A DNA stretch of 34,550 nucleotides. Origin: Asticcacaulis sp. UBA2476 (GTDB taxonomy: Bacteria > Pseudomonadota > Alphaproteobacteria > Caulobacterales > Caulobacteraceae). The translations under genes were made by a program, and so were the position numbers. The notes under the pieces are model-generated. The model saw nothing but the letters and a program-made list of their open reading frames with translations, made no database searches and was not told the DNA's origin. Where the stretch lies: NCBI GenBank assembly GCA_002342035.1, contig DDPE01000029.1:1-34550 (forward strand). The letters run 5' to 3'. This document shows positions 1 through 8,214 of this stretch, in pieces (positions within the stretch are counted from its first letter, which is position 1; each line of letters opens with the position of its first letter).

Positions 1-63
1 CACGTCTGGGACCGGGAGCAGCACCGCAAGCGTCTGGCGGTGGTGCTCCCGGTCCCAGACGTG
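1..63. repeat. Near-perfect inverted repeat at the window edge
   Basis: Bases 1-27 and 37-63 are reverse complements with one mismatch (position 21), separated by a 9-base loop. The repeat occupies the last visible codons of ftsA, where the translation becomes Pro/Gly/Ala-rich and does not resemble the amphipathic C-terminal helix that ends FtsA proteins. A fold-back of this length exactly at an edge is typical of an assembly or amplification artefact, but a genuine GC-rich hairpin cannot be excluded. Confidence 0.85.
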
Positions 64-1306
64 CACTCATGATCTTTTTGACCGGCACCACATCACGCGG
101 CCCGTAAAGCGTGCGCAGGATCACCCCTGCCGCCGCCGAAAAGGCTGGCCCCGCCGCCGCATCGGCCAGATGCGGCACGCGCTTGGGCTTACCCAGACGC
201 ACAGGACGGTCAAATACCCGTACCGCCAGCTCACGCACGCCCGCCAGTTGCGAGGCTCCGCCGGTTAGGACAATGCCCGCCCCTGGCTCAAGCTGCACAC
301 CAGAAGCTTTGAGTTTTTCTCGCAGCAATTCAAAGGTTTCCTCAACGCGTGGCGCAATGATGCCTTTGAGGATAGAGCGCGGCACCGAGATCGGCCCCGC
401 CCCCGGATCATCACCGCGCGGCGGCGCTTCGACCATTTCACGGTCTTCGTTGGACGACGCAATGGCCGAGCCGTGCAGGGTTTTCAGGCGCTCAGCCCCG
501 GCCAGCGTCGTTGACAAACCGCGGGCGATATCAGCCGTCACATGCGCCCCGCCGACATTCAGGCAATCGACATGCACCAGAGAGCCATTGGCAAAGACCG
601 CTGCCGTGGTGCATGACGCGCCCATGTCGATGCAGATGCTGCCCAGTTCTTTTTCATCGTCCTCAAGGGCCGCCACCGCCGCCGCCAGAGGCGCACACAC
701 AATGGCCTGCACCTCAAGGTGGGCCATGCTGACGCACTGCTGGATGTTATTAAAGACGTTCTCGTCGATGGTAATCACCAGCAGCTCAAGGCCCAGCGAC
801 CGCCCGGTCAGATTGCGCGGGTCGCGCACGCCCGATTGCCCGTCCACCGACCACGACACCGGTAACAGATGGATGCAGCGGCGATTGGGGAAGCGCACCT
901 GAGACAGGCCCGACTGAATGGCGCGGGTCAGATCCGCATCGGAAATCGGCTTGGTGCCCAATGACACTTGCGCCGACACACGATGCGAAGCCATCTGCGC
1001 CCCAGGCACGGAGACACGTACCCCTTGCAAGGAGGCATTGGCCATGGCTTCGGCCCGTTCAACCGCCTGACCGATGGCCTGAGAGGCGGCGTCCATGTCT
1101 ATGATATTACCGGCGCGAAGCCCTCGCGACTGCACATAGCCAACCCCGGCAATGCGGATGGACTGATCAGCCTGACGCGCCCCTTCGGGCTTTAAGATAA
1201 AGCAGCCGATCTTGGACGCGCCTAAGTCAAGCGAGGCTACAAGCCCCGGTGTGACTTCAGCCTTGGGGGTAAATTCTTTACCGGAACGATCTTCGTAACG
1301 CGACAT
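1..1306 (-). CDS. ftsA: Cell division protein FtsA (3' end cut by the window edge)
   Basis: FtsA is the actin-like ATPase that tethers FtsZ polymers to the inner membrane and recruits later divisome proteins. The reading frame starts at ATG 1306 and is open to base 1 (about 435 codons). Visible family features are the phosphate-1 loop SLDLGASKIGC (residues 25-35), the phosphate-2 loop around residue 225 (CIDMGASCTTAAV) and the adenosine loop IVLTGGASQLAGV near residue 345. The gene follows ftsQ by 38 bases with only a weak ribosome-binding site, the usual ddlB-ftsQ-ftsA order; ftsZ would be expected beyond the left edge. The C-terminal membrane-binding helix is not visible, and the final ~21 codons lie in the edge fold-back repeat, so they may not be real. 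Identity is certain from motifs plus context; the end is not. Confidence 0.95.
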   Translation of the reverse strand, partial: MSRYEDRSGKEFTPKAEVTPGLVASLDLGASKIGCFILKPEGARQADQSIRIAGVGYVQSRGLRAGNIIDMDAASQAIGQAVERAEAMANASLQGVRVSVPGAQMASHRVSAQVSLGTKPISDADLTRAIQSGLSQVRFPNRRCIHLLPVSWSVDGQSGVRDPRNLTGRSLGLELLVITIDENVFNNIQQCVSMAHLEVQAIVCAPLAAAVAALEDDEKELGSICIDMGASCTTAAVFANGSLVHVDCLNVGGAHVTADIARGLSTTLAGAERLKTLHGSAIASSNEDREMVEAPPRGDDPGAGPISVPRSILKGIIAPRVEETFELLREKLKASGVQLEPGAGIVLTGGASQLAGVRELAVRVFDRPVRLGKPKRVPHLADAAAGPAFSAAAGVILRTLYGPRDVVPVKKIMSARLGPGAPPPDACGAAPGPRR

Positions 1307-1344
1307 ATGACGATTTTCAGGTTAAGCGGTTTCGGGCCAAAAAA

Positions 1345-2247
1345 TTAAGCGGCAGGTTGAGCGGTAGTAGCAAAAGGCGCGACAATCAGGGCATTCGGGT
1401 CACGCAGGTCGATTTCGGCCAGACCCTGATCCAGCACCCGACGCGACGCAATCAGGGTATCCAGACGCGCCAGAGCGTCTTCCTGATTGAGCGCGGGCAG
1501 TTTAATCAGGGTGGCGTTCTTAAGCCGCAGATCCCAGCGCCGGGTATCCACCCGCACCAGAACCTCCAGCTTTTGCATTAGTTCCGGGCGCGAACGCACC
1601 AGTTCAAGAATTTCATCGGCATTCTCATTAGCGCCCTCACCGACCACCAGCGGCAGATCGACGAAGTTATAGGCGCGCGCTTCGGGGATGATCTGGCCCT
1701 TATCATCGATGACATAGGACTTATTCTGATATTGCCACACCGCCAGACGGGGGCGCTCAACCACATCAATGATCAGCACATCCGGAAACTGGCGACGCAC
1801 GGTCACCGACTCCACCCAGCCGATCTTTTCGATGTTTTCCTTGACCTTAGCCAGATCCATCAAAGCGATCGGCTGACCGCGCTGAAAATCGAGAGCCGCG
1901 CGGATATCGGCGCGGGAATAGTCCGACACGCCCTTGAGGTGGATATTTTGCAGATTGATACCCGCTGCGGCGATACGGCGGTCGGCGAAATCGCGCATCC
2001 CGTCGGTAAGCATCTGCGCCCGGTTGCCGGTTGCCAGCACCGCCAGCAACAAAACGCTTAAGCCCGCAAAGGCCAGCCATGCGGTCAGTTCCGACGGCAT
2101 GGGCACGCCGCCCACAGCGCGCATCATGCCGGATTGCCCTACCACCCGCTTGCCGCGAGACGAATTCGACGCAGAGGTTTTCCCCGCACCTTTCGGCGCT
2201 GACTGAACCTTAGCTTGTCGTCTTCCTCCCCGTACCACTGCGGGCAT
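1345..2247 (-). CDS. ftsQ: Cell division protein FtsQ
   Basis: FtsQ is a bitopic inner-membrane protein that links early and late divisome proteins (FtsB/FtsL). The 300-residue product has a basic cytoplasmic N-terminus of about 50 residues, one membrane segment (about residues 54-72, LTAWLAFAGLSVLLLAVLA), then a POTRA domain starting near IHLKGVSDYSRADI and a periplasmic beta domain. The start at ATG 2247 is well supported: GGAGG lies six bases upstream. The gene overlaps the end of ddlB by 38 bases, which suggests translational coupling inside the ddlB-ftsQ-ftsA unit. Length and layout are normal for alphaproteobacterial FtsQ. Confidence 0.95.
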   Translation of the reverse strand: MPAVVRGGRRQAKVQSAPKGAGKTSASNSSRGKRVVGQSGMMRAVGGVPMPSELTAWLAFAGLSVLLLAVLATGNRAQMLTDGMRDFADRRIAAAGINLQNIHLKGVSDYSRADIRAALDFQRGQPIALMDLAKVKENIEKIGWVESVTVRRQFPDVLIIDVVERPRLAVWQYQNKSYVIDDKGQIIPEARAYNFVDLPLVVGEGANENADEILELVRSRPELMQKLEVLVRVDTRRWDLRLKNATLIKLPALNQEDALARLDTLIASRRVLDQGLAEIDLRDPNALIVAPFATTAQPAA

Positions 2248-3175
2248 AAGCGTCCTCCACTATCCACTTGACCAGGTCATCAAAGCCCATACCGGCATAG
2301 GCCGCTTGCTCAGGGGCGAGCGAGGTCGGTGTCATGCCGGGTTGGGTGTTGACCTCCAAGAGAACCAGAACGTCCTTAATTTTGTCATAACGAAAATCAC
2401 TTCGTGTAAGACTTTGGCAACCAAGTGCGCTGTGAGCCAACTCGGCTTGGCGTTTCGCGGTTTCAAAAACTGTGGACGGAATGTCGGCCGGCAGGACGTG
2501 ACGGGAGCCATTCTCGCCGTACTTGGCCTCATAGTCGTACCAGCCGGTGTTGGAGACGATATCGGTGACGGTGAGCGCGCGCGGGCCACCTGCTTCGCCT
2601 AAGACCGCGACTGCCAGTTCCTGACCGGCCACATAGGGCTCAACCATGACCTCTTCGCCAAAAGTCCAGCTATCTGAGCCGACCTCGGCGGGCGGGCGAT
2701 TGGCGCCTTCGCGGATGATATAGACCCCGACGCTGGAGCCTTCGGCGTTGGGTTTCACCACATAGGGCGGGGCCATGACGTGATCGCGCGCGACCTCATG
2801 GCGGTTATAAAGCCCGCCACCCGGTACGGTGACGCCCGCCGCCTTAAGCACAGCCTTCGCCTTAGCCTTATCCATGGCCAGCGCTGACGGCAGAACGCCC
2901 GAATGGGTATAGGGGAGTTGCAGGGTCTCTAAGATACCCTGCACACAACCGTCTTCGCCCCACGCCCCGTGCAGGGCATTGAACACCAGATCGGGCTCAA
3001 GGGCGGTCAATACCTGCGCCAGATCACGTCCGGCATCGACGCGGGTAACCTTGGCCCCCAACCGCTCAAGGGCGTCGGCACAGGATTTACCCGACACCAG
3101 CGACACGTCGCGCTCCGACGACAGCCCCCCCAAAAGAACCGCTATATGAAGATGAGACAGGGGCAAACTGGACAT
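2210..3175 (-). CDS. ddlB: D-alanine--D-alanine ligase
   Basis: Ddl joins two D-alanines with ATP in the cytoplasm to make the dipeptide used by MurF for peptidoglycan precursors. The 321-residue protein shows the ATP-grasp fold: N-terminal GGLSSERDVSLVSG, NALHGAWGEDGCVQG, the nucleotide-binding stretch PYVVKPNAEGSSVGVY, the VMVEPYVAGQE strand and the metal-binding LLEVNTQPGMT near the C-terminus. It is the first gene of the visible ddlB-ftsQ-ftsA unit; murB/murC, often upstream in other alphaproteobacteria, are absent. Instead a divergent porin gene lies 168 bases away. Start ATG 3175 has only a weak GGG-type ribosome-binding site. Confidence 0.95.
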   Translation of the reverse strand: MSSLPLSHLHIAVLLGGLSSERDVSLVSGKSCADALERLGAKVTRVDAGRDLAQVLTALEPDLVFNALHGAWGEDGCVQGILETLQLPYTHSGVLPSALAMDKAKAKAVLKAAGVTVPGGGLYNRHEVARDHVMAPPYVVKPNAEGSSVGVYIIREGANRPPAEVGSDSWTFGEEVMVEPYVAGQELAVAVLGEAGGPRALTVTDIVSNTGWYDYEAKYGENGSRHVLPADIPSTVFETAKRQAELAHSALGCQSLTRSDFRYDKIKDVLVLLEVNTQPGMTPTSLAPEQAAYAGMGFDDLVKWIVEDAYARSGTGRKTTS

Positions 3176-3319
3176 GAAACCCGACCATATTTAGAAATTC
3201 AAGGGCCGTGTTGTGAAGGGTTAGGGGCATGAGGTCAAGGCTATCTTGCCCCCTCAAACGGGCAGCCTCAGTTCACACTGTGTAAAGCATTAATGTTCAG
3301 ATAGTGTCCCACTGACTTT

Positions 3320-3332
3320 AATGATTATCATT
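3320..3332. promoter_or_regulatory. Fur-box-like palindrome before the porin gene
   Basis: AATGATTATCATT is a perfect 6-1-6 palindrome ending 11 bases before the porin ATG. It matches the core of the classic Fur operator (GATAATGATAATCATTATC), so it would suit iron-dependent repression by steric block of promoter or ribosome-binding region. The outer bases of the long consensus do not match. Binding is inference. Confidence 0.5.
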
Positions 3333-3343
3333 CTAGCGAGCCC

Positions 3344-4717
3344 ATGTCATTCAGCCTCAGCAATAAACCTCTGCGCGCAGCGCTTTACCTGTCGTCAATT
3401 TACGCTTTTATGCCCGCAGGCGCTCAGGCCGCCGACGGCCTAAACCTGTCAGGGTCGGTGCGTGTGCGCTATGAAGACCTGTCGGGGCAGTCGCGCGCCG
3501 GATTTGGCGAGAACGATCAACTCTATAGCCTGCGCACCATATTGACTGGCGAATATAGATCAGGCCCGTGGCGCACCGGGGTTGAGCTTTACGACAGCCG
3601 CGCCTATGGCAGCCGCCCCTACAGTGCGATTGGCACCAGCGAGGTCAATGTCCTGGAGCCCGTACAGGCCTATATCGCGCGCGATTTTAAGGACGCCTTC
3701 GGACCGGGTTACGATGTCACTGCGCAAGCGGGCCGGTTTACACTCAATCTCGGATCACGCCGTCTCGTAGCAGCGGATGATTACAGTAACGCTACCAATG
3801 GCTATACGGGCGTAAAGCTTGATCTGACAACGCCTTCCAATACCAAAGCGACGTTTATCTATACCCTCCCACAGGTTCGCCTACCCAACTATGAGGAGTA
3901 TATTCTGGATAATGAGCAGCAATTTGACCGTGAAATGGGAAACTTATTTCTGGTGGGCGGCATAGTGACAAAGCCTGAGTTATTTGGCGCCACTAGCGGC
4001 GAGATTAGCTATTTCAGGCTTTCCGAAGACGATACACCGGGCATGTCCACCCGCAACCGCGAACTTGACACCTTAAGTCTGCGTCTCATACGCCCCCCTA
4101 AAGTGGGGCATGTGGATTATGAACTGGAGACCATATATCAGTCTGGAACTACCCACGTAGAACCCTACTCCCACTACGACGATGCCTATGATGTCAGCGC
4201 GGGCTTTGTCCATGCCGATATAGGCTACAGCTTTAGCGAAGGGTTCTGGGGTCCGATAAAAACCCGACTGTCGGTGGAATATGATTATGCCAGCGGCGAT
4301 AAACCGGGCGGCAAATACGGGCGATTTGATACCCTATTTGGCATGCGACGCGCTGATTTCGCTCCCGATGGCATCTATTCCCAGATAGGCCGCGCCAATA
4401 TCAGCACACCGGGTGTCAGGCTTGAAATTGCCCCCACGGCGCGGTTTGACGCCTTTGTGGTCTATCGCGGCCTATGGCTGGCAGAGCCTACGGATAGCTT
4501 TTCAACCCCAGGCGTCAGAGACTTCTCTGGGCAATCCGGCAGCTTTGCGGGCACCCAGCTTGAGGGCCGTGCGCGTTTCTGGCTCGTGCCCAAGCTCCTT
4601 CGGGCCGAAGTCAATGCCGCAATGATCGATAAGGGCCATTTCCTGAAAACCTCCCTCTATCCGTATAATTCTCCCGATACGCACTATATCTCCGTCGCCC
4701 TGACCAGCAGTTTTTAG
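3344..4717 (+). CDS. Outer-membrane beta-barrel, alginate-export (AlgE-like) family
   Basis: This 457-residue protein has a Sec signal peptide (cleavage likely after AGAQA, residue 29) and ends in phenylalanine (ALTSSF), as outer-membrane barrels do. Alternating aromatic and polar strands run through its length. The segment AGRFTLNLGSRRLVAADDYS, followed by NGYTGVKLD, matches the pattern 'GRqeLnlGsqRLv...W.n...FdGvr' of the alginate-export porin family (AlgE relatives). Such barrels pass anionic sugars or other small substrates; the true substrate is unknown and there are no alginate biosynthesis genes beside it. It is a single plus-strand gene between two minus-strand blocks. No good ribosome-binding site is visible; a Fur-like palindrome sits in its place, which suggests iron-linked control. 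Confidence 0.75.
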   Translation: MSFSLSNKPLRAALYLSSIYAFMPAGAQAADGLNLSGSVRVRYEDLSGQSRAGFGENDQLYSLRTILTGEYRSGPWRTGVELYDSRAYGSRPYSAIGTSEVNVLEPVQAYIARDFKDAFGPGYDVTAQAGRFTLNLGSRRLVAADDYSNATNGYTGVKLDLTTPSNTKATFIYTLPQVRLPNYEEYILDNEQQFDREMGNLFLVGGIVTKPELFGATSGEISYFRLSEDDTPGMSTRNRELDTLSLRLIRPPKVGHVDYELETIYQSGTTHVEPYSHYDDAYDVSAGFVHADIGYSFSEGFWGPIKTRLSVEYDYASGDKPGGKYGRFDTLFGMRRADFAPDGIYSQIGRANISTPGVRLEIAPTARFDAFVVYRGLWLAEPTDSFSTPGVRDFSGQSGSFAGTQLEGRARFWLVPKLLRAEVNAAMIDKGHFLKTSLYPYNSPDTHYISVALTSSF

Positions 4718-4732
4718 TTCAGGTTTGAAAGG

Positions 4733-4760
4733 CGGAGCGCATCTTCCTCATCCTGCTCCG
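4733..4760 (+). terminator. Weak possible terminator of the porin gene
   Basis: CGGAGC and GCTCCG (6 bp) enclose a 16-base loop, 15 bases after the porin stop, followed by only three T. This is weak; transcription could also stop at the stronger hairpin at 4851-4872. Confidence 0.25.
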
Positions 4761-4842
4761 TTTATGGGGAAGCGGGCGGCCGGTGCCGTGGCTGCAAGCA
4801 GACGGAAGAGCACTCAAACGGTGACAGTGGAGCCGTTAACGT

Positions 4843-4872
4843 AAAAAAAACGGGTGAGGTTGCCCTCACCCG
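4843..4872 (-). terminator. Rho-independent terminator of ftsH
   Basis: CGGGTGAG (4851-4858) pairs perfectly with CTCACCCG (4865-4872) around a 6-base loop. On the minus strand the stem is followed directly by eight T (4850-4843). It lies 17 bases after the ftsH stop codon and ends the long minus-strand block. Confidence 0.9.
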
Positions 4873-4888
4873 CTTTGATTTTCAGGCC

Positions 4889-6760
4889 TTACGCATCGGC
4901 CTTTTCGTCATCCGTCACCGGCACCGCCAGATTTGATGAATGCTCAATCAGCACGCCGGTTTCTTCGTCACGGACAATCTCTTCACCGTTCAGAATCCGG
5001 ATGATCTCCTCACCGGTCAGGGTTTCTATCTCCAGCAAGGTCTTGGCCAGACGGTGCAGACCGTCATTGTGCTCAGTCAGGATGCGCTTGGCGTCATCAT
5101 AACCGGCCTGAACCAGACGGCGGATTTCACCGTCAATCTTTTGAGCCGTGACTTCCGACACATCGCGACCAAAGGCCCCGTGTTCGTCCTCACTGTCCTT
5201 ATAATTGACCAAACCCAGCTCATCCGAATAGCCCCAGCGCGTCACCATAGCCTTAGCCAGCTTGGTGGCCTGCTGGATGTCGGACGACGCCCCCGACGTG
5301 ATCTTATCTTTACCAAAGATCAGTTCTTCGGCGACACGACCGGCCATCAGAATGGCCAGACGCGAGGTCATCTGGGTGAAGTTCTGCGAATAGCGGTCGC
5401 CTTCCGGCAACTGCATCACCATACCGAGCGCACGACCGCGCGGAATGATGGTCGCCTTATGGACCGGGTCAGCTTCCGGGACTTTAAGAGCCACAATGGC
5501 GTGGCCGCCTTCGTGATAGGCCGTCAGCTTCTTTTCGTCCTCGGACATAGCCATCGACTTGCGCTCAGCGCCCATCATGACCTTATCCTTAGCGTCCTCA
5601 AAGTCCTTCATGGTCACCAGCTTGCGGTCTTTACGGGCGGCCATCAACGCAGCCTCGTTGACCAGATTGGACAGATCAGCCCCGGAGAACCCAGGCGTGC
5701 CGCGCGCAATCACCTTAACATCGACATCCACAGCCAGAGGTACGGGCTTCATGTGGACGCGTAAAATGGCTTCGCGGCCGGTCAAATCAGGGTTTGGTAC
5801 CACAACCTGACGGTCAAAACGACCCGGACGCAGCAGGGCCGAATCCAGCACGTCCGGACGGTTGGTGGCGGCGATGATAATGATGCCCTCAGACGCTTCA
5901 AAGCCGTCCATTTCCACCAACAACTGGTTCAGGGTCTGCTCGCGCTCATCGTTACCGCCGCCGTGACCGGCCCCGCGGTGACGACCGACCGCGTCGATTT
6001 CATCGATAAAGATAATGCACGGCGCGTTTTTCTTGGCCTGCTCAAACATGTCCCGAACGCGCGAGGCCCCGACACCGACAAACATTTCCACGAAATCAGA
6101 GCCGGAAATCGAGAAGAACGGCACACCGGCTTCACCAGCCACAGCACGGGCCAGCAGGGTCTTACCCGTCCCCGGAGGGCCGACCAGCAAAGCCCCTTTG
6201 GGGATCTTACCGCCCAGACGCTGGAATTTTGTGGGATCTTTCAGGAAATCAACCACTTCGCGCAGTTCTTCCTTAGCTTCATCAACGCCGGCGACATCGG
6301 TAAAGGTGACGCGGTTTTTATGTTCGGTCAAAAGGCGTGCCTTAGACTTGCCAAAGCCCATAGCGCCACGACCACCGCCCTGCATCTGGCGCATGAAGAA
6401 TATCCAGATACCGATGATCAGCAGGATCGGCAACAGGCCCGACAGAATCTGCACAAACAGCGAAGTCTGCGCGGTCTGAACCTTCACATTGACGCCCTTG
6501 GCGTTCATGGTCGAGGCCAGTTCCTCATTCGGATACGGCGTGACGATCTTATAGACCTTTTTGTCCTTGGTGGTCGCGGTCACTTCATCGCGGTGAAAGG
6601 TCGCTGAGGCGACGTCGCCCTTATCGACGGCGGCAATCAATTGCGAATAGGTCATTTCCGACGGCTGCGCCGGATAACCACCCTTTTGATTCATATAGGT
6701 ATAGGCGCCGATCAATACCGCCAGCAAAGCCCCGACAATCGCCAATGAACGCAGGTTCAT
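4889..6760 (-). CDS. ftsH: ATP-dependent zinc metalloprotease FtsH
   Basis: FtsH is the inner-membrane AAA+ protease that degrades misassembled membrane proteins and short-lived cytoplasmic regulators. Counting from ATG 6760 the product is 623 residues, with two membrane segments (about 5-23 and 102-123) flanking a periplasmic domain. The AAA module has Walker A GPPGTGKT (194-201), Walker B IIFIDEID (about 248-256) and the second region of homology TNRPDVLDSALLRPGRFDRQ. The zinc site is HEGGH (416-420), an allowed variant of the more common HEAGH. A TTG three codons upstream is possible, but ATG 6760 has GAGG at the right distance and gives the usual MNLR start. It follows tilS with a 131-base gap and has a strong terminator behind it. 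Confidence 0.98.
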   Translation of the reverse strand: MNLRSLAIVGALLAVLIGAYTYMNQKGGYPAQPSEMTYSQLIAAVDKGDVASATFHRDEVTATTKDKKVYKIVTPYPNEELASTMNAKGVNVKVQTAQTSLFVQILSGLLPILLIIGIWIFFMRQMQGGGRGAMGFGKSKARLLTEHKNRVTFTDVAGVDEAKEELREVVDFLKDPTKFQRLGGKIPKGALLVGPPGTGKTLLARAVAGEAGVPFFSISGSDFVEMFVGVGASRVRDMFEQAKKNAPCIIFIDEIDAVGRHRGAGHGGGNDEREQTLNQLLVEMDGFEASEGIIIIAATNRPDVLDSALLRPGRFDRQVVVPNPDLTGREAILRVHMKPVPLAVDVDVKVIARGTPGFSGADLSNLVNEAALMAARKDRKLVTMKDFEDAKDKVMMGAERKSMAMSEDEKKLTAYHEGGHAIVALKVPEADPVHKATIIPRGRALGMVMQLPEGDRYSQNFTQMTSRLAILMAGRVAEELIFGKDKITSGASSDIQQATKLAKAMVTRWGYSDELGLVNYKDSEDEHGAFGRDVSEVTAQKIDGEIRRLVQAGYDDAKRILTEHNDGLHRLAKTLLEIETLTGEEIIRILNGEEIVRDEETGVLIEHSSNLAVPVTDDEKADA

Positions 6761-6891
6761 AAACCTCAATCTCCCAACGCCAGCATGGCGTAATCAATAA
6801 TCATATCCGCGCAGGTTCATCCCGCACAGGTCAAATCCAGCTTCGACAACCTATATAGTGTGGATATTTGCGCTTTGCTATGTCTGCCCCG

Positions 6892-8208
6892 TCAGAGTCT
6901 GCGCAACAGATCATATTCATTCGCCACCTGGCCCAGCGCATATAAGAAACGCAAGGCCACCCACGACCGTAAGGTCACGCCGTCACTGTTGTCCGGTTCG
7001 GATAACAACACAAGTCTGTTGCCCGTTTCACTGCCCATTTTCACGACCGGCAGCGCTCCGCGCAAGCCTGCCGGAACCTGCAAATATCGCGCCAGATCGA
7101 CCTCGGATAACGCCCCCTTATGACCCTGAACCGCCATGATGGTCACGGGGCGGGGTCCGGCGCGCACTTCAAACCTCCCATCCCACATGGCAGCGGCGGC
7201 GGGCGCGAGCATAAGCGGCGATACGGCCCGCCGTGTCATATCGCCCGGTTCACGGCCGATCAGGAGCGCGCCCTCGCGCCGTATCAACCGCGCCCCGGAC
7301 AGCACAAACGGCCCTGCCTCAGCGCGTTTAAGGCCGTTAACGATCGCCGCCACACTGTCTGAACGCGGCAGACCCGCCCCGCCACCGGCACTGACCATCG
7401 CCGCCGCCACGACCTTATGCGCCGCAGCTTGCGGCAAGCTCAGGAGGTAGTCGGCATCCATCGTTATAATCCCTGCCCAACCAAGCGTTTGCGGCACGCT
7501 CAAAAATTCTGAAATGTTAATCGGCACGTCGGGCACGTTCGATGCTGCGGGTTCACACCCCGTCAATTCGGTACGGGCGCGCGATCTCAAAAATTTGGGA
7601 TTTTCATTGGCCGGGTCATCGACCCAGCCCACACCGATGGCGGTCAGCCAGTCACGCAGCCTCTGCCGCGGCACATTCAATAATGGGCGATAGATGAACA
7701 CGCCCCGCCCCTGCGGCCACACCGGCGACGGCGCCCACATCTCCGGCGCGCCTACGCTTGAGCCCATATCCCGCATGAGGCTGGCCTCAAGGATATCATC
7801 GCGATTGTGGCCCAGACAAAGCACCTCAATGCCCTTGCCCCGCGCGGCATCGGCGATCAAACCATGACGGGCCTGACGGGCCGCCGCCTGAATACCGGTG
7901 GCCGGTTTATCGCCGATCCAGTCCAGACGGGTAAAACTGTGGCCAAGGCGGTCGGCCAGAGCCTCCACCTGCGCGCACCAGTCTACGCTCTGCGGATTAA
8001 GGCCATGATCGACACAAAAGACCTCAAGCGGACGCTTGCCCCACAGGTGCAGCAGGCACAGTAAGGCCACACTGTCGCCGCCGCCGGATACCGCCACGCC
8101 CAAAGGCTGAGCGCTACCGGGGATCAGATAGCGCTCAAAGCTTTTGAAAATATCGAGTAATTCAACGAACGGCTGAAGCGCCTTTCGCCACGAGCTAAGG
8201 TCATCCAA
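6892..8208 (-). CDS. tilS: tRNA(Ile)-lysidine synthetase TilS
   Basis: TilS uses ATP and lysine to convert the wobble cytidine of the CAU-anticodon isoleucine tRNA to lysidine, so that it reads AUA and is charged with isoleucine. The 438-residue protein has the PP-loop motif AVSGGGDSVAL (about residues 38-48), HGLNPQSVDWC, the LGHNRDDILEASLMR segment and IYRPLLNVPRQRLRDWL, all characteristic of the family, followed by a poorly conserved C-terminal domain. The start is a TTG at 8208; no in-frame ATG or GTG is available before the PP-loop. It lies six bases after the cpoB stop, so it is probably translated by coupling. The order cpoB-tilS-ftsH continues the Tol-Pal cluster. Confidence 0.93.
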   Translation of the reverse strand: MDDLSSWRKALQPFVELLDIFKSFERYLIPGSAQPLGVAVSGGGDSVALLCLLHLWGKRPLEVFCVDHGLNPQSVDWCAQVEALADRLGHSFTRLDWIGDKPATGIQAAARQARHGLIADAARGKGIEVLCLGHNRDDILEASLMRDMGSSVGAPEMWAPSPVWPQGRGVFIYRPLLNVPRQRLRDWLTAIGVGWVDDPANENPKFLRSRARTELTGCEPAASNVPDVPINISEFLSVPQTLGWAGIITMDADYLLSLPQAAAHKVVAAAMVSAGGGAGLPRSDSVAAIVNGLKRAEAGPFVLSGARLIRREGALLIGREPGDMTRRAVSPLMLAPAAAAMWDGRFEVRAGPRPVTIMAVQGHKGALSEVDLARYLQVPAGLRGALPVVKMGSETGNRLVLLSEPDNSDGVTLRSWVALRFLYALGQVANEYDLLRRL

Positions 8209-8214
8209 TCGCGG

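Noticed and set aside
111..902. Long plus-strand open frame (263 codons) opposite ftsA
   Set aside because: It is the antisense shadow of ftsA; composition is Arg/Ser/Pro-rich, with no family features or ribosome-binding site.
4940..6607. Long plus-strand open frames opposite ftsH
   Set aside because: ftsH on the minus strand is complete with all motifs; the opposite frames show no motifs and are explained by codon bias.
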